DNA of 60,928 nt from an uncultured Alphaproteobacteria bacterium (GCA_944392205.1 CALXVV010000010.1:1-60928), one strand, 5' to 3'. Counted from the first letter of the stretch, positions 51,440 through 59,973 are shown. Program-made: numbers and translations. The notes: generated by a model from the sequence alone, not told the origin.

Positions 51440-52387
51440 TCAGCGCAATAAAAAGTTGGCTAACTCTGCCGGATTTTCCCATTCAATGGTAATTTCCAGC
51501 ACTTTGAATTTGCTTTGCAGGCGAGGCGGTATCTTTACAAAGTCTTTGGCGGTGGTATAAACGGGAGCCTTGTACTTCTTGCCCAAGTCCAACAGTTCTT
51601 GTAGTTCTGCCTCGCTGTAAAAGTGATGATCAGGAAAGTCTTTGGTGGCAACAATCTTAAAACCGCAGTCCCTTAAGGACTGGTAGAATTTCTCCGGGCG
51701 GCCGATGCCGGCAAAGGCAACAACATCATAAGTCAGCGGAGAGGGAGAAACTGCTACGGTCTTTCCTCTAAAAACAGGAAGTTTTCCAAAACTTCCGCTT
51801 AAATTATGCTTATCTTCTCCCAAAATAATAACCGCATTAGCTCTTTTTAGTCCCAAGCCCTTAAATTCGCGCAAGGGGCCGGCCGGGATGCAAAAGCCGT
51901 TTCCAAAACCAAAATTTCCATCAACGACGATGAAAGAAAAATCTTTGTACAAATATGGATTTTGGAAGCCGTCATCCATAATGATATAGTCTGCACCTTC
52001 TTGTTCGGCTAAGAGAGCCCCTTCATAACGCTGCGGATTGATCACAACTTGTGCCTGACGGGCCAAAAGCAGGGGTTCATCCCCAACATCTGCGGCTGTG
52101 TGGCGTTTGGGGTCAACCAAAACATCTTTAAGTTTTCCGCCATAGCCGCGGCTGACGAAGTATGGATTTTTGCCATTTTGCTGCAATAGAGCCGCTAAAG
52201 AAACGGCGACGGGGGTTTTGCCTGTGCCTCCGGCGGTTAGGTTGCCAACACAGATGACTTTGGCATCAACCTTTTGAGGAGTGTGTATCCACAGGCGCAA
52301 GGCGGTTGCAAGCCCATAAATCCAACCTAGCGGCAGGAGTATAATAGATAAAATATTCTTGTTTTTCCAATATGTTGGTGTCTTCAC
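51440..52387 (-). CDS. lpxK: Tetraacyldisaccharide 4'-kinase
   Basis: Phosphorylates the 4' position of the lipid A disaccharide. The 315-aa protein has one N-terminal membrane helix, a P-loop VGNLTAGGTGKTPVAVSLA (about residue 47), SRGYGGK and DDGFQNPYLYKD. It is the last gene of a four-gene minus-strand operon; its start directly follows the waaA stop. In many alphaproteobacteria waaA and lpxK are similarly adjacent. Confidence 0.95.
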   Translation of the reverse strand: MKTPTYWKNKNILSIILLPLGWIYGLATALRLWIHTPQKVDAKVICVGNLTAGGTGKTPVAVSLAALLQQNGKNPYFVSRGYGGKLKDVLVDPKRHTAADVGDEPLLLARQAQVVINPQRYEGALLAEQEGADYIIMDDGFQNPYLYKDFSFIVVDGNFGFGNGFCIPAGPLREFKGLGLKRANAVIILGEDKHNLSGSFGKLPVFRGKTVAVSPSPLTYDVVAFAGIGRPEKFYQSLRDCGFKIVATKDFPDHHFYSEAELQELLDLGKKYKAPVYTTAKDFVKIPPRLQSKFKVLEITIEWENPAELANFLLR

Positions 52388-53647
52388 TTAAATATATCCT
52401 TTAACTTTATCCATGATACCGTCCAAAACCTTTGCCTCGCTGTTGGCCCAATTATAGGCCAGAGAGGCTTTTGCTTCTAAAAGTTCTTTGTTGCTAAGCA
52501 ATTGATCCAAAAGTTCTTCCAGCTCTTGGGGGTCGGTTACCTGCATAACGGCGTCCGCTTTTTTGGCTCTGTTCATTGCATCGGTAAAGTTATGCATATG
52601 AGGACCGACAATGACGGCATCTCTCACTCTTGATGGTTCGATAAAGTTCTGCCCGCCGTGCGGAATGAGCGAGCCACCAATAAAGACAATTTTGGCAATG
52701 TTGTACCAAATTCCCATCTCTCCAATGGTGTCGGCAATGTAAATATCCGTTGATGGGGTTATTTTCTCGTTAGCTGAGCGCAAGGCCCCTTTAAGGCCTA
52801 GGTTCTCTATTTGTTCTTTTATCTCTTTGCCTCTTTGCGGATGGCGAGGGGCAATGATTGTCAGAAGGCCCGGAAATTTCTCTTTGAGCCTCTTGTGAAT
52901 TTTTGCTATGCGAACTTCTTCATCGTTATGGGTGGAGCTGGCAAGCCAAAACGGCCGCTTGCCAATCTGCTTCAAGATATTATCTCTTTTTTCCTCATCT
53001 ATCGGCAGGGGTAATCCCGCATATTTAAGGTTGCCCAAGCACATGCTGCTTTGAGCTCCCAAAACTTGTAGGCGGTAGGCATCCTCTTCTGACTGGCCGA
53101 GGCATAGGTTGAAACAGGCCAGTAACTCTTTGCTGATAAAGTCAAATTGCTGCCACCGTTTGAACGATTTGTTTGATATTCTGCCGTTGATGAGAATTAA
53201 CGGAATGTTTTTACGCCTGATGCTGGAGAGCATGGCCGGCCAAAATTCAGATTCAAACCATAAGGCAACGTCTGGATGCCAATGTTTGACAAAGCGGGTG
53301 GTGAAGATAGGGTTGTCTATAGGAATAAACTGATGAAAGGCCCTTTCCGGCAAGCGTTTGCTCATAACATCGGCGGAGGTGACGGTACCGGTTGTGACCA
53401 TAACGTGGGCATCAGGATATGTATCTAATATCTTTTGGATTAGCGGCAGCATGGAAACAGACTCGCCGACAGAGGCCCCGTGCAACCACACAAGTTTTCC
53501 TTCCGGGCGGGGGAGTTTGGGACGGCCTACACGCTCATTGAAACGTTGTTTATCTTCTTTGCCGTTGTTTAGGCGTTTTTTTATATATCTCTTGATGACC
53601 AAGGGGTAGAGAATCGTGATGAGCGTATTGTAGATCTTTATAAACAT
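52388..53647 (-). CDS. waaA: 3-deoxy-D-manno-octulosonic acid (Kdo) transferase
   Basis: Transfers Kdo from CMP-Kdo to lipid IVA. The 419-aa GT30 enzyme has an N-terminal hydrophobic stretch, WLHGASVGESVSMLPLIQKI, MVTTGTVTSADVMSKRLP, ALWFESEFWPAML, and the C-terminal half with FWLASSTHNDEE and FIGGSLIPHGGQNFIEP. Its stop is 3 bp from the DUF374 gene upstream and it abuts lpxK downstream. How many Kdo units it adds cannot be read from the sequence. Confidence 0.95.
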   Translation of the reverse strand: MFIKIYNTLITILYPLVIKRYIKKRLNNGKEDKQRFNERVGRPKLPRPEGKLVWLHGASVGESVSMLPLIQKILDTYPDAHVMVTTGTVTSADVMSKRLPERAFHQFIPIDNPIFTTRFVKHWHPDVALWFESEFWPAMLSSIRRKNIPLILINGRISNKSFKRWQQFDFISKELLACFNLCLGQSEEDAYRLQVLGAQSSMCLGNLKYAGLPLPIDEEKRDNILKQIGKRPFWLASSTHNDEEVRIAKIHKRLKEKFPGLLTIIAPRHPQRGKEIKEQIENLGLKGALRSANEKITPSTDIYIADTIGEMGIWYNIAKIVFIGGSLIPHGGQNFIEPSRVRDAVIVGPHMHNFTDAMNRAKKADAVMQVTDPQELEELLDQLLSNKELLEAKASLAYNWANSEAKVLDGIMDKVKGYI

Positions 53648-53650
53648 AGC

Positions 53651-54403
53651 CTATTTCCTGTGGTGTTTTATGTTAACGGCGTTTTTGTCCGGCAAAATAG
53701 GGGAAAGCCCCATCTCTTGGTCGCACTCAATGCTGATTTGGTTGAGGCGGTTTTCCATCTCTTGACGGTATTTTTCCAACTCTTCTTCAGAGGCATCTGC
53801 CGGGACATATAAGGGCTCTGAAATTTTGCAAACTCCTCTTGAAAAGGGAAAAGGAATCATCATTTTGTCCCAAGCTTTTTCTATTATTTTACTGCTTTTG
53901 ATGCTGTAAGCTCCGCCAACAATCGGTTTGCCTGTTTTTTGCGCGTAATAAATCGGAGAACGTCCCATTATCATTCTGGGACCTCTGGGACCGTCCGGGA
54001 TAATGCAAATAGATGTTTCTTTCTTTAGGGTTCTCATCAAATCCAGGGCACCACCTTTGGCGTTTTCATTGGAGGAGCCGCCAATAATGCCAATGCCAAA
54101 GCGTTTGAGAAGCCCGGCTATCATCCGGCCATCGCGGTGCAGAGATACAAGAGCATCTAGGGGCAAATTCCTCTGTTTGAAAAAAGGGAGCATTAATGCT
54201 CGGCCGTGCCAAATTACCAAGATGACACCGCCTTTTTCTCTGGCTAATTGGTGAAACTCTTCAACCCGTTCGGTTCTCCAACGAGTGGTGAGGCCGACAA
54301 ATTTGGCATAGAGATAAAAAACAAGAGATATCAGCCACATAACGGCAGAGGCCTCTCCGAGTTTCTTTAGTGGTTTTTTGACTAGTTTTTTATAAAGGCT
54401 CAT
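53651..54403 (-). CDS. DUF374 lysophospholipid acyltransferase-family protein
   Basis: 250-aa membrane-associated protein with an N-terminal hydrophobic helix (about residues 20-40). The DUF374 acyltransferase domain shows VIWHGRALMLPFF (with the family His), LVSLHRDGRMIA, GSSNENAKGGALDLM and IIPDGPRGPRMIMGRSPIYYA. In several alphaproteobacteria this gene lies with waaA and lpxK and is thought to act in lipid A or glycerolipid acylation. It starts 10 nt after the small SpoA-domain gene. Confidence 0.9.
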   Translation of the reverse strand: MSLYKKLVKKPLKKLGEASAVMWLISLVFYLYAKFVGLTTRWRTERVEEFHQLAREKGGVILVIWHGRALMLPFFKQRNLPLDALVSLHRDGRMIAGLLKRFGIGIIGGSSNENAKGGALDLMRTLKKETSICIIPDGPRGPRMIMGRSPIYYAQKTGKPIVGGAYSIKSSKIIEKAWDKMMIPFPFSRGVCKISEPLYVPADASEEELEKYRQEMENRLNQISIECDQEMGLSPILPDKNAVNIKHHRK

Positions 54404-54413
54404 TGTTTTTCAC

Positions 54414-54665
54414 TTAGCTACCGGAAACGAGTTTTGTGACGCTGATGCCGATTGTTTCGTTATCGGTGACAACAACTTCTCCGTGGCCAATTAAGACGTC
54501 GTTGGCGTAGATGTCTACATAATCATTAATACTGCGGTCAAGCTCAACAACCGCACCGCGCCCGAGTTTTAACAGCTGATGTACACGCAGGTCCGCCGTG
54601 CCAAGGGTGACGGAAATATCGACCGAAATGTCTTCGTTGGACAAGAAATTTTTATTAATCGGCAT
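54414..54665 (-). CDS. Lone FliN/SpoA-domain protein
   Basis: 83-aa protein consisting of a single SpoA (surface presentation of antigens) domain: DISVDISVTLGTADLRVHQLLKL, then GRGAVVELDRSINDYVDIYANDVLIGHGEVV and a C-terminal GISVTKLV. This is the fold of FliN (C-ring) and of short SctQ products. The FliN N-terminal extension is missing. It starts the LPS operon, which contains no flagellar gene. It could be a true FliN for flagella encoded elsewhere or a domain recruited to another envelope machine. The ATG is preceded by GGAG. Confidence 0.85.
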   Translation of the reverse strand: MPINKNFLSNEDISVDISVTLGTADLRVHQLLKLGRGAVVELDRSINDYVDIYANDVLIGHGEVVVTDNETIGISVTKLVSGS

Positions 54666-54825
54666 TTTTTACTCCATATGGTTATTTGTGCCTATTATAT
54701 ATATTTTTTTTAATCTGCAAAATCTTTATTATCACTTATCACAATGAAAAAAATCTTTTTTGTGGATTAAGCAGTTTATAATTGCTTATGGAAAAGCATT
54801 GTGGCAAAAAAATTAGATGTGAATC

Positions 54826-54854
54826 TTGCAGAAGCAAATAGCTTTTCTTATATA
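54826..54854 (+). promoter_or_regulatory. Possible promoter of lon
   Basis: CTTGCAG (TTGCAG at 54826-54831), a 17-nt spacer and TATATA (54849-54854) end 32 nt before the lon ATG. The CTTG start is reminiscent of RpoH promoters, but the match is too weak to call heat-shock control. Confidence 0.35.
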
Positions 54855-54886
54855 AGTTGTATAACTTTCTTTATTATAGGTGTGAA

Positions 54887-57223
54887 ATGGCTTTGAAAAA
54901 AGAAAAATATCCGGTGTTGCCTTTGCGCGATATCGTTGTTTATCCAAAAATGATTGTTCCGCTTTTTGTCGGAAGAGAAAAATCTATTCGCGCGCTGCAG
55001 GAAGTGGTCGATAACGACCAAAATATTGTTCTTGTTACCCAAAAAGATGCCGCAGTGGAAACGCCAAATGGTGATGATGTCTTCCATGTGGGAACTTTGG
55101 GGACGGTTTTGCAGCTTTTGAGATTGCCGGACGGGACTGTCAAAGTTCTGGTCGAGGGGCTGGAAAGAGTTAAACTCAATAAAATCTACGATGAACCGGA
55201 ATATTTATCGGCCAATATCACTTTGATGCCGGAAGTGGAAGAAAAAAATCCGGAATTGGAGGGAATCGTTCGTGCGGTTTTGTCCCAGTTTGAGGAATAT
55301 GTGAAGTTGTCTAAGAAAACAGCGCCGGAAGTGTTGGTAGCTGTTAACCAAATTGACGACTACAGTAAGCTTGCAGATACAATTGCCTCTCATTTGGCTC
55401 TTAAAATCAGCGATAAACAGGCTTTGTTGGAAGGAGCTACTCTCTCTGAGAGATTTGAAAAAATCTTGGGCTTCATGGATTCAGAAATTACTTTGCTTGA
55501 GGTGGAAAACAGAATCCGTAACCGTGTCAAAAAGCAAATGGAAAAAAGCCAGAAGGAATATTACCTCAATGAGCAGATGAAGGCTATTCAGAAAGAACTC
55601 GGCGACGGTGAAGAAGACGCTGAGATATCTGAATATATGAAGAAAATTGAAAAGACTAAACTTTCTAAAGAAGCAAAAGAAAAGGCTTTGGCAGAGGTTA
55701 AAAAGCTCAAAAATATGAGCGTGATGTCGGCTGAAGCTACCGTGGTTCGTAATTATCTTGATTGGCTTTTGGATATTCCTTGGAAGAAGCGTTCTAAAGT
55801 TAATAAAGACCTTTCAAAAGCTATGGAGATTTTGGAAGCAGACCACTATGGTTTGGACAAGGTCAAGGAACGCATTGTTGAATATTTGGCCGTGCAAGCC
55901 AGGGCGGACAAGGTTAAAGGGCCGATTTTGTGCTTAGTCGGGCCTCCGGGAGTTGGTAAGACCTCTTTGGGAAAATCTATTGCCAAGGCAACCGGGCGTG
56001 CTTTTGTGCGAGCCTCTTTGGGCGGCATGCGCGATGAGGCCGAGATAAGGGGGCACAGACGTACCTATATCGGTTCCATGCCGGGCAAGATCATAAAGGG
56101 TATGAAAAAAGCCGGCACGTCTAATCCGTTGTTCTTGCTCGATGAAATCGACAAAATGGGGAATGACTACCGTGGTGATCCGGCTTCTGCCTTGTTGGAA
56201 GTTCTTGATCCTGAGCAGAACTCCGCTTTTAACGATCATTATCTGGAAGTGGATTATGACTTGTCGGATGTGATGTTTGTGACAACCGCAAACTCTTTGG
56301 ATATGCCGCGGCCTTTGATGGATCGTATGGAAATTATCAGACTTTCGGGGTATACGGAAGATGAAAAAATTGAGATTGCCAAGCGCCACCTGATTCCTAA
56401 GATTTTTGTGGAAAATGCGGTCACGCCGAGCGAACTCGAGATTTCTGAGGATGCCGTGCGCTCCATTATCAGGTATTATACCAGAGAGGCAGGGGTGCGC
56501 AATCTGGAAAGAGAGTTGGCCACCATTGCCAGAAAGGCGGTTAAAGAGACGCTTTTGGCCAAGAAAAAACAAAAAATCACCGTCACGGCCAAGAATATAG
56601 ATAAGTATCTGGGCGTTATCAAATATCGCTATGGCGAGGCTGAGGAAGAAGACCATGTCGGGGTTACCACCGGTTTGGCTTGGACTGAGGTCGGCGGAGA
56701 TATTTTGTTTATTGAGGCGGTTGATATGCCGGGCAAGGGTGTCGTTAAACAAACTGGTAAGCTGGGTGAGGTGATGAAGGAATCCATTGAAACAGCTTAT
56801 TCGGTTGTGCGTTCTCATTCTAAAGACTTGGGTATTGACCCGAAAGTTTTTGAAAAAACGGACATCCATGTTCATGTGCCAGAAGGTGCAACGCCAAAGG
56901 ATGGCCCATCTGCCGGTATTGCCATGTATACAACTTTGGTTTCGGTTTTGACTAAAATTCCGGTGCGCAAAGATGTGGCCATGACCGGTGAAATTACCTT
57001 GCAGGGCAGGGTTCTTCCCATCGGCGGGCTCAAAGAAAAACTCCTTTCAGCCTTGCGTGGCGGTATCAAGACCGTTATTATTCCTAAAGATAATGAAAAA
57101 GACTTGGCTGAGATTCCGGATAATGTCAAAAAAGGAATGAAGATTATTCCGGTTTCTGAGGCCAAAGAGGTCTTGAAGATCGCTCTTAAGGGCAAGGTAA
57201 AACCGCTTAAAGCCAAAAAGTAA
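54887..57223 (+). CDS. lon: ATP-dependent protease Lon
   Basis: Degrades misfolded and regulatory proteins in the cytoplasm. The 778-aa protein has the N-terminal substrate domain (YPVLPLRDIVVYPKMIVPLFVGR), the AAA+ module with Walker A GPPGVGKTSLGKSIA and Walker B LFLLDEIDKMG, and the protease domain with Ser in PKDGPSAGIAM and Lys in GLKEKLLSALRGG. AGGTG before the ATG at 54887 fixes the start; ten upstream in-frame codons are not used. A terminator follows. Confidence 0.97.
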   Translation: MALKKEKYPVLPLRDIVVYPKMIVPLFVGREKSIRALQEVVDNDQNIVLVTQKDAAVETPNGDDVFHVGTLGTVLQLLRLPDGTVKVLVEGLERVKLNKIYDEPEYLSANITLMPEVEEKNPELEGIVRAVLSQFEEYVKLSKKTAPEVLVAVNQIDDYSKLADTIASHLALKISDKQALLEGATLSERFEKILGFMDSEITLLEVENRIRNRVKKQMEKSQKEYYLNEQMKAIQKELGDGEEDAEISEYMKKIEKTKLSKEAKEKALAEVKKLKNMSVMSAEATVVRNYLDWLLDIPWKKRSKVNKDLSKAMEILEADHYGLDKVKERIVEYLAVQARADKVKGPILCLVGPPGVGKTSLGKSIAKATGRAFVRASLGGMRDEAEIRGHRRTYIGSMPGKIIKGMKKAGTSNPLFLLDEIDKMGNDYRGDPASALLEVLDPEQNSAFNDHYLEVDYDLSDVMFVTTANSLDMPRPLMDRMEIIRLSGYTEDEKIEIAKRHLIPKIFVENAVTPSELEISEDAVRSIIRYYTREAGVRNLERELATIARKAVKETLLAKKKQKITVTAKNIDKYLGVIKYRYGEAEEEDHVGVTTGLAWTEVGGDILFIEAVDMPGKGVVKQTGKLGEVMKESIETAYSVVRSHSKDLGIDPKVFEKTDIHVHVPEGATPKDGPSAGIAMYTTLVSVLTKIPVRKDVAMTGEITLQGRVLPIGGLKEKLLSALRGGIKTVIIPKDNEKDLAEIPDNVKKGMKIIPVSEAKEVLKIALKGKVKPLKAKK

Positions 57224-57247
57224 CTTCTTTATTACATATATGAAGTG

Positions 57248-57278
57248 CAAAAAACGGGATTTTTCCCGTTTTTTTGTT
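57248..57278 (+). terminator. Terminator of lon
   Basis: A 7-bp stem (AACGGGA/TCCCGTT) with a T-rich loop and seven T begins 24 nt past the lon stop. Confidence 0.9.
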
Positions 57279-57344
57279 TGCAAAACAGAATGATTGGCGT
57301 ATATTAAGCCTCCATTTATTTATAACTTAAAAACTATTTTGACT

Positions 57345-57605
57345 ATGCTACAATTATTCTTTAGAAAACCAACTCTATTGCGAGATTGGATTGCTTTGGG
57401 GCATCAGGTGGCTAATTTTAATGCTGTTGCCTGCAAAAAACACCAATGGGTGTTGTATGATCCGTATCAGGTATGGAATATCCAGGTTCTGCAAAATTCC
57501 AAGACCGGAAAAACTGAATATTGGATATCGCAAAAGTGTCGGTGTCAGCGCTGCGGAACGGTTAGAAATTTTCCTTTGGTTCAGCTTTTTTTTGATCATT
57601 TGTAG
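57345..57605 (+). CDS. Small hypothetical protein with Cys cluster
   Basis: 86-aa protein, unrecognised. It is aromatic and basic, with WVLYDPYQVWNIQVLQN in the centre and CRCQRCG near the C-terminus, which could bind a metal ion together with an upstream Cys/His pair (ACKKHQ). The start at 57345 lacks a clear Shine-Dalgarno; a TTG at 57294 would lengthen it by 17 residues. It lies between lon and HU, both with their own terminators, and is followed by a terminator, which supports an independent gene. No promoter is obvious. Confidence 0.6.
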   Translation: MLQLFFRKPTLLRDWIALGHQVANFNAVACKKHQWVLYDPYQVWNIQVLQNSKTGKTEYWISQKCRCQRCGTVRNFPLVQLFFDHL

Positions 57606-57616
57606 AATGTAGCTCT

Positions 57617-57653
57617 TGAAAACCGGGTGTTAAAGCATCCGGTTTTTCTTTTT
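57617..57653 (+). terminator. Terminator after the small Cys-cluster gene
   Basis: AAAACCGG pairs with CCGGTTTT around a 12-nt loop and is followed by T-rich sequence ending in six T. Confidence 0.8.
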
Positions 57654-57713
57654 TAAGAATCGTCCGAATCTATCAGGCAAATTAAGACTTGCCGGCCTTA
57701 ATAGTCCTATCTT

Positions 57714-57745
57714 TGTGGAAAAGTTGGCATCAAAGCTGTGGAAAA
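57714..57745 (-). promoter_or_regulatory. Two DnaA-box-like sites upstream of HU
   Basis: TTTTCCACA, a match to TTWTNCACA, occurs twice on the minus strand (57722-57714 and 57745-57737), 23 bp apart. A GGGCT/AGCCC hairpin and AT-rich DNA follow. The gap 57654-57906 contains no gene. Two boxes alone do not make an origin. Confidence 0.3.
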
Positions 57746-57906
57746 CCGCTATTTTTGGGCTTTTTGAGCCCTAAAATGATGAAAAATGTTGATAGATATG
57801 ACTTTTTTGTTTGACTCATACTTTTTTTAGTGTTCCAATTTCCTTGTAAGCAGGGAAAATCCTTGTTTACATTGGTTTATAACTTATATTAGAGGGAGTC
57901 CTCACC

Positions 57907-58179
57907 GTGAATAAAAATGAATTGATTTCTAGCATTGCTAGTTCTACAGGCCTTACCAAAACTGATTCTGCTAAGGCTTTGGATGCATTTGTATCTTCAA
58001 TCACCAACGCTTTGAAGAAAGGCGACGAAGTTCGCTTGGTTGGTTTTGGTACTTTTGCTGTTTCTAAAAGAGCTGCTACAACTGGTCGCAACCCCCGCAC
58101 GGGCGCTGCTATCAAGATTCCGGCTCGCAAGCAGGCCAAATTCAAAGCTGGTAAAGCTTTGCAAGACTCTGTAAACTAA
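57907..58179 (+). CDS. DNA-binding protein HU
   Basis: 90-aa nucleoid protein with the HU signature GFGTFAVSKRAATTGRNPRTG and typical length. It bends and compacts DNA as a dimer. It begins with GTG, preceded by GAGGGAG. The candidate promoter TTGTTT-16 nt-TATATT (57863-57890) would give a very short leader. A strong terminator follows, so it is monocistronic. Whether it is HupA- or HupB-like cannot be told. Confidence 0.96.
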   Translation: MNKNELISSIASSTGLTKTDSAKALDAFVSSITNALKKGDEVRLVGFGTFAVSKRAATTGRNPRTGAAIKIPARKQAKFKAGKALQDSVN

Positions 58180-58225
58180 TATAATATAAAACGGCACGCT
58201 GCTGTTTTATATGAAAAGTTTATAA

Positions 58226-58264
58226 GCGAAACGGGGTGCTATGAATGGCACCTCGTTTTTTTAT
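58226..58264 (+). terminator. Terminator of the HU gene
   Basis: AACGGGGTGC pairs with GCACCTCGTT around an 8-nt loop, followed by T-rich sequence. Confidence 0.85.
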
Positions 58265-58343
58265 AAAAAAGATAATATTTTTTATAAAAAGTGCTTGATT
58301 ATTTTTTTTTATGAGTGTATAAGACTTTTCAGTAACGAACGAG

Positions 58344-58419
58344 GGGCGCTTAGCTCAGCTGGAAGAGCATCTCGTTTACACCGAGAGGGTCGGGAGTTCG
58401 AACCTCTCAGCGCCCACCA
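58344..58419 (+). tRNA. tRNA-Val (TAC)
   Basis: 76-nt cloverleaf: acceptor GGGCGCT/AGCGCCC, D-arm GCTCAGCTGGAAGAGC, anticodon stem TCTCG/CGAGA around TTTACAC (anticodon TAC), T-arm GGGAGTTCGAACCTCTC, and an encoded CCA. A terminator follows 10 nt later. The region downstream carries a structured element with fragments of this tRNA. Confidence 0.96.
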
Positions 58420-58428
58420 ATTGCTAAG

Positions 58429-58460
58429 AAAAAACAACCGTTGCTCCGGTTGTTTTTTTT
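58429..58460 (+). terminator. Terminator of tRNA-Val
   Basis: ACAACCG pairs with CGGTTGT, followed by eight T. Confidence 0.9.
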
Positions 58461-58800
58461 CTGCAAAATCTTTGTAACATCTTATTTGAGCAAGGAAGTG
58501 TAAACGAACCGCAGCGAAATTAGATGCCAAAGCCAAAATCCACCCAATAAGGGTGGTTTTTTTATTGGTATGGGAGTTAGGTTTGAACTCCCGAGGAAGG
58601 GCACTAAAGTGAGGAGCAGGCACCGACGTGCCTGCGAGGCCTTTGTGGTGTAGAATTGTTAGCGCGCTTTCGAGCGACAGCGAACAAAAGCAAGCGTTAC
58701 AAGTCAAACATGAACGACTACCAGGGCTAGGCGAGACGGGAGTATCGCCGGTTTGCCCTTTGAGGCAAAAGCCCGCCTGTGCAACTCAAGCCTGAAAACT
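58461..58800 (+). repeat. Non-coding structured element downstream of tRNA-Val (copy V)
   Basis: There is no credible gene in this stretch. GTGTAAACGA (58499-58508) is the reverse of the tRNA-Val anticodon arm. GGGAGTTAGGTTTGAACTCC (58572-58591) is a fold-back of the T-arm, a direct GGGAGTT followed by its reverse. A strong hairpin (GGCACCGACGTGCC, 58619-58632), TTGTTAG (58657), a CGCT-TTCG-AGCG mini-hairpin, AACAAA and GCGTTAC (37 nt after the start of GTTAG) follow, in the same order and spacing as at 13758-13840 and 14137-14215. A separate terminator-like hairpin (58540-58564) lies inside it. Confidence 0.6.
58536..58564 (+). terminator. Terminator-like hairpin in the tRNA-Val downstream region
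   Basis: CCACCC pairs with GGGTGG around AATAA, followed by seven T. No gene immediately precedes it, so it may terminate read-through from tRNA-Val or mark the end of a small RNA. Confidence 0.75.
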
Positions 58801-58914
58801 CTTATAAAATGATCAATATTTTTAGTTGTATTTAGTGATAAAAAGATTGCTGTTTATAAAATAGTATGTAATATATAACAAGGCTATAAATTATGTGTGG
58901 AGGACAGTATCAAA

Positions 58915-59973
58915 ATGCCAACAAGTATCAAACCGGCCTTTACCAAAAATAATCTTGCTATTGTTTTTTCAACCGATTCCAACTATGTTCCGTATATGGC
59001 GGTATCAATACAGTCAATAATTGATAATAGCGATAAAAATTACAATTATGATATTTTGGTTTTTGATGATGGTATAACTACTTACCAGAAAGAGCAGTTG
59101 TCGCAAATGTTAAAAAGCAATGTTTCTTTAAGATACATTGATGTAAAGCCACTGCTTGCTACTTTAGATTATTCACTATTTAAAAGCAGAGGAATTTGGA
59201 GCTCTGCCACTTTCTATCGTCTATTCATCCCACAAATAATGTCAAACTATGACAAGGTTTTGTACTTAGATTGTGATGTTTTGGTAAAAGATTCATTGGT
59301 CGATTTATTTAAAATCGATTTGGGCAAGGCTGAGGCCGGATGTTGTTATGACGAATTGCATTATAGTGCTCATTCCGATCGTATCAAAGATATTGCCGAG
59401 TATGTAAAAATCAAAGACTGGAAGAAATATTTTAATGCTGGAGTGGTGTTATTTAATATTAAAAATATTAACAGCCAGAAATTTATTGATGGTTTTATCA
59501 AAACACTCAAGAGACCATATTTACCATTTCTTGATCAAGATGTTTTGAACATACTTTGGGAGGGCAAATATGTCCCGTTGGATTGGAGCTGGAACTTCCA
59601 ATATTATATGGTTATTGAGCATCCTGAGCTGCTTGACAATTCTGAAATATCAAAAGCATCTTCAAAACGCAGGATTATCCATTATATCAGCGGGCACAAA
59701 CCATGGAATTCTCCTGATTTACCCTATGCTGCCGAGTGGTGGCTTGCGGCAAGAAAGACCGCATTTTATGAAGAAATAATTTATAAAAATACACGTATCA
59801 GCAATTTGTTGTTGCGCAATTTTAAGCATTATAATCGCTTGCTTAGTAAATATGTGTTTTACAAAGTCTTAAAAAATATAAGTTTTGGCAAAATAAAAAA
59901 TCATTTTGCGCAACAAAGCTCCAAACTAAAGCAACAAGTAAAACAAATTCGGGCAATATATAAGGATAAATAA
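58915..59973 (+). CDS. Glycosyltransferase family 8 protein
   Basis: 352-aa GT8 enzyme. It has the N-terminal LAIVFSTDSNYVPYMAVSIQ, the DXD motif in YLDCDVLVKDSLVDLF (about residue 110), FNAGVVLFN, LDQDVLN and the HYISGHKPWNS active-site block (about 255). The basic C-terminal 70 residues probably bind the membrane. It is more AT-rich than the core genes. The start at 58915 is chosen for GGAGG 11 nt upstream, slightly long; a GTG at 58897 is possible. The next gene overlaps by 1 bp (TAATG), starting a glycan cluster that continues beyond the window. A related GT8 is at 20005. Confidence 0.9.
   Translation: MPTSIKPAFTKNNLAIVFSTDSNYVPYMAVSIQSIIDNSDKNYNYDILVFDDGITTYQKEQLSQMLKSNVSLRYIDVKPLLATLDYSLFKSRGIWSSATFYRLFIPQIMSNYDKVLYLDCDVLVKDSLVDLFKIDLGKAEAGCCYDELHYSAHSDRIKDIAEYVKIKDWKKYFNAGVVLFNIKNINSQKFIDGFIKTLKRPYLPFLDQDVLNILWEGKYVPLDWSWNFQYYMVIEHPELLDNSEISKASSKRRIIHYISGHKPWNSPDLPYAAEWWLAARKTAFYEEIIYKNTRISNLLLRNFKHYNRLLSKYVFYKVLKNISFGKIKNHFAQQSSKLKQQVKQIRAIYKDK

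Noticed and set aside
57654-57906. Chromosomal replication origin
   Set aside because: Only two DnaA-like boxes are present, with no dnaA, parAB, hemE or gidA nearby; kept only as a low-interest regulatory observation.
58309-58707. 132-aa minus-strand reading frame across tRNA-Val and its downstream element
   Set aside because: It is a translation of the antisense of the tRNA and hairpins, with no Shine-Dalgarno; such frames commonly arise from tRNA sequence.
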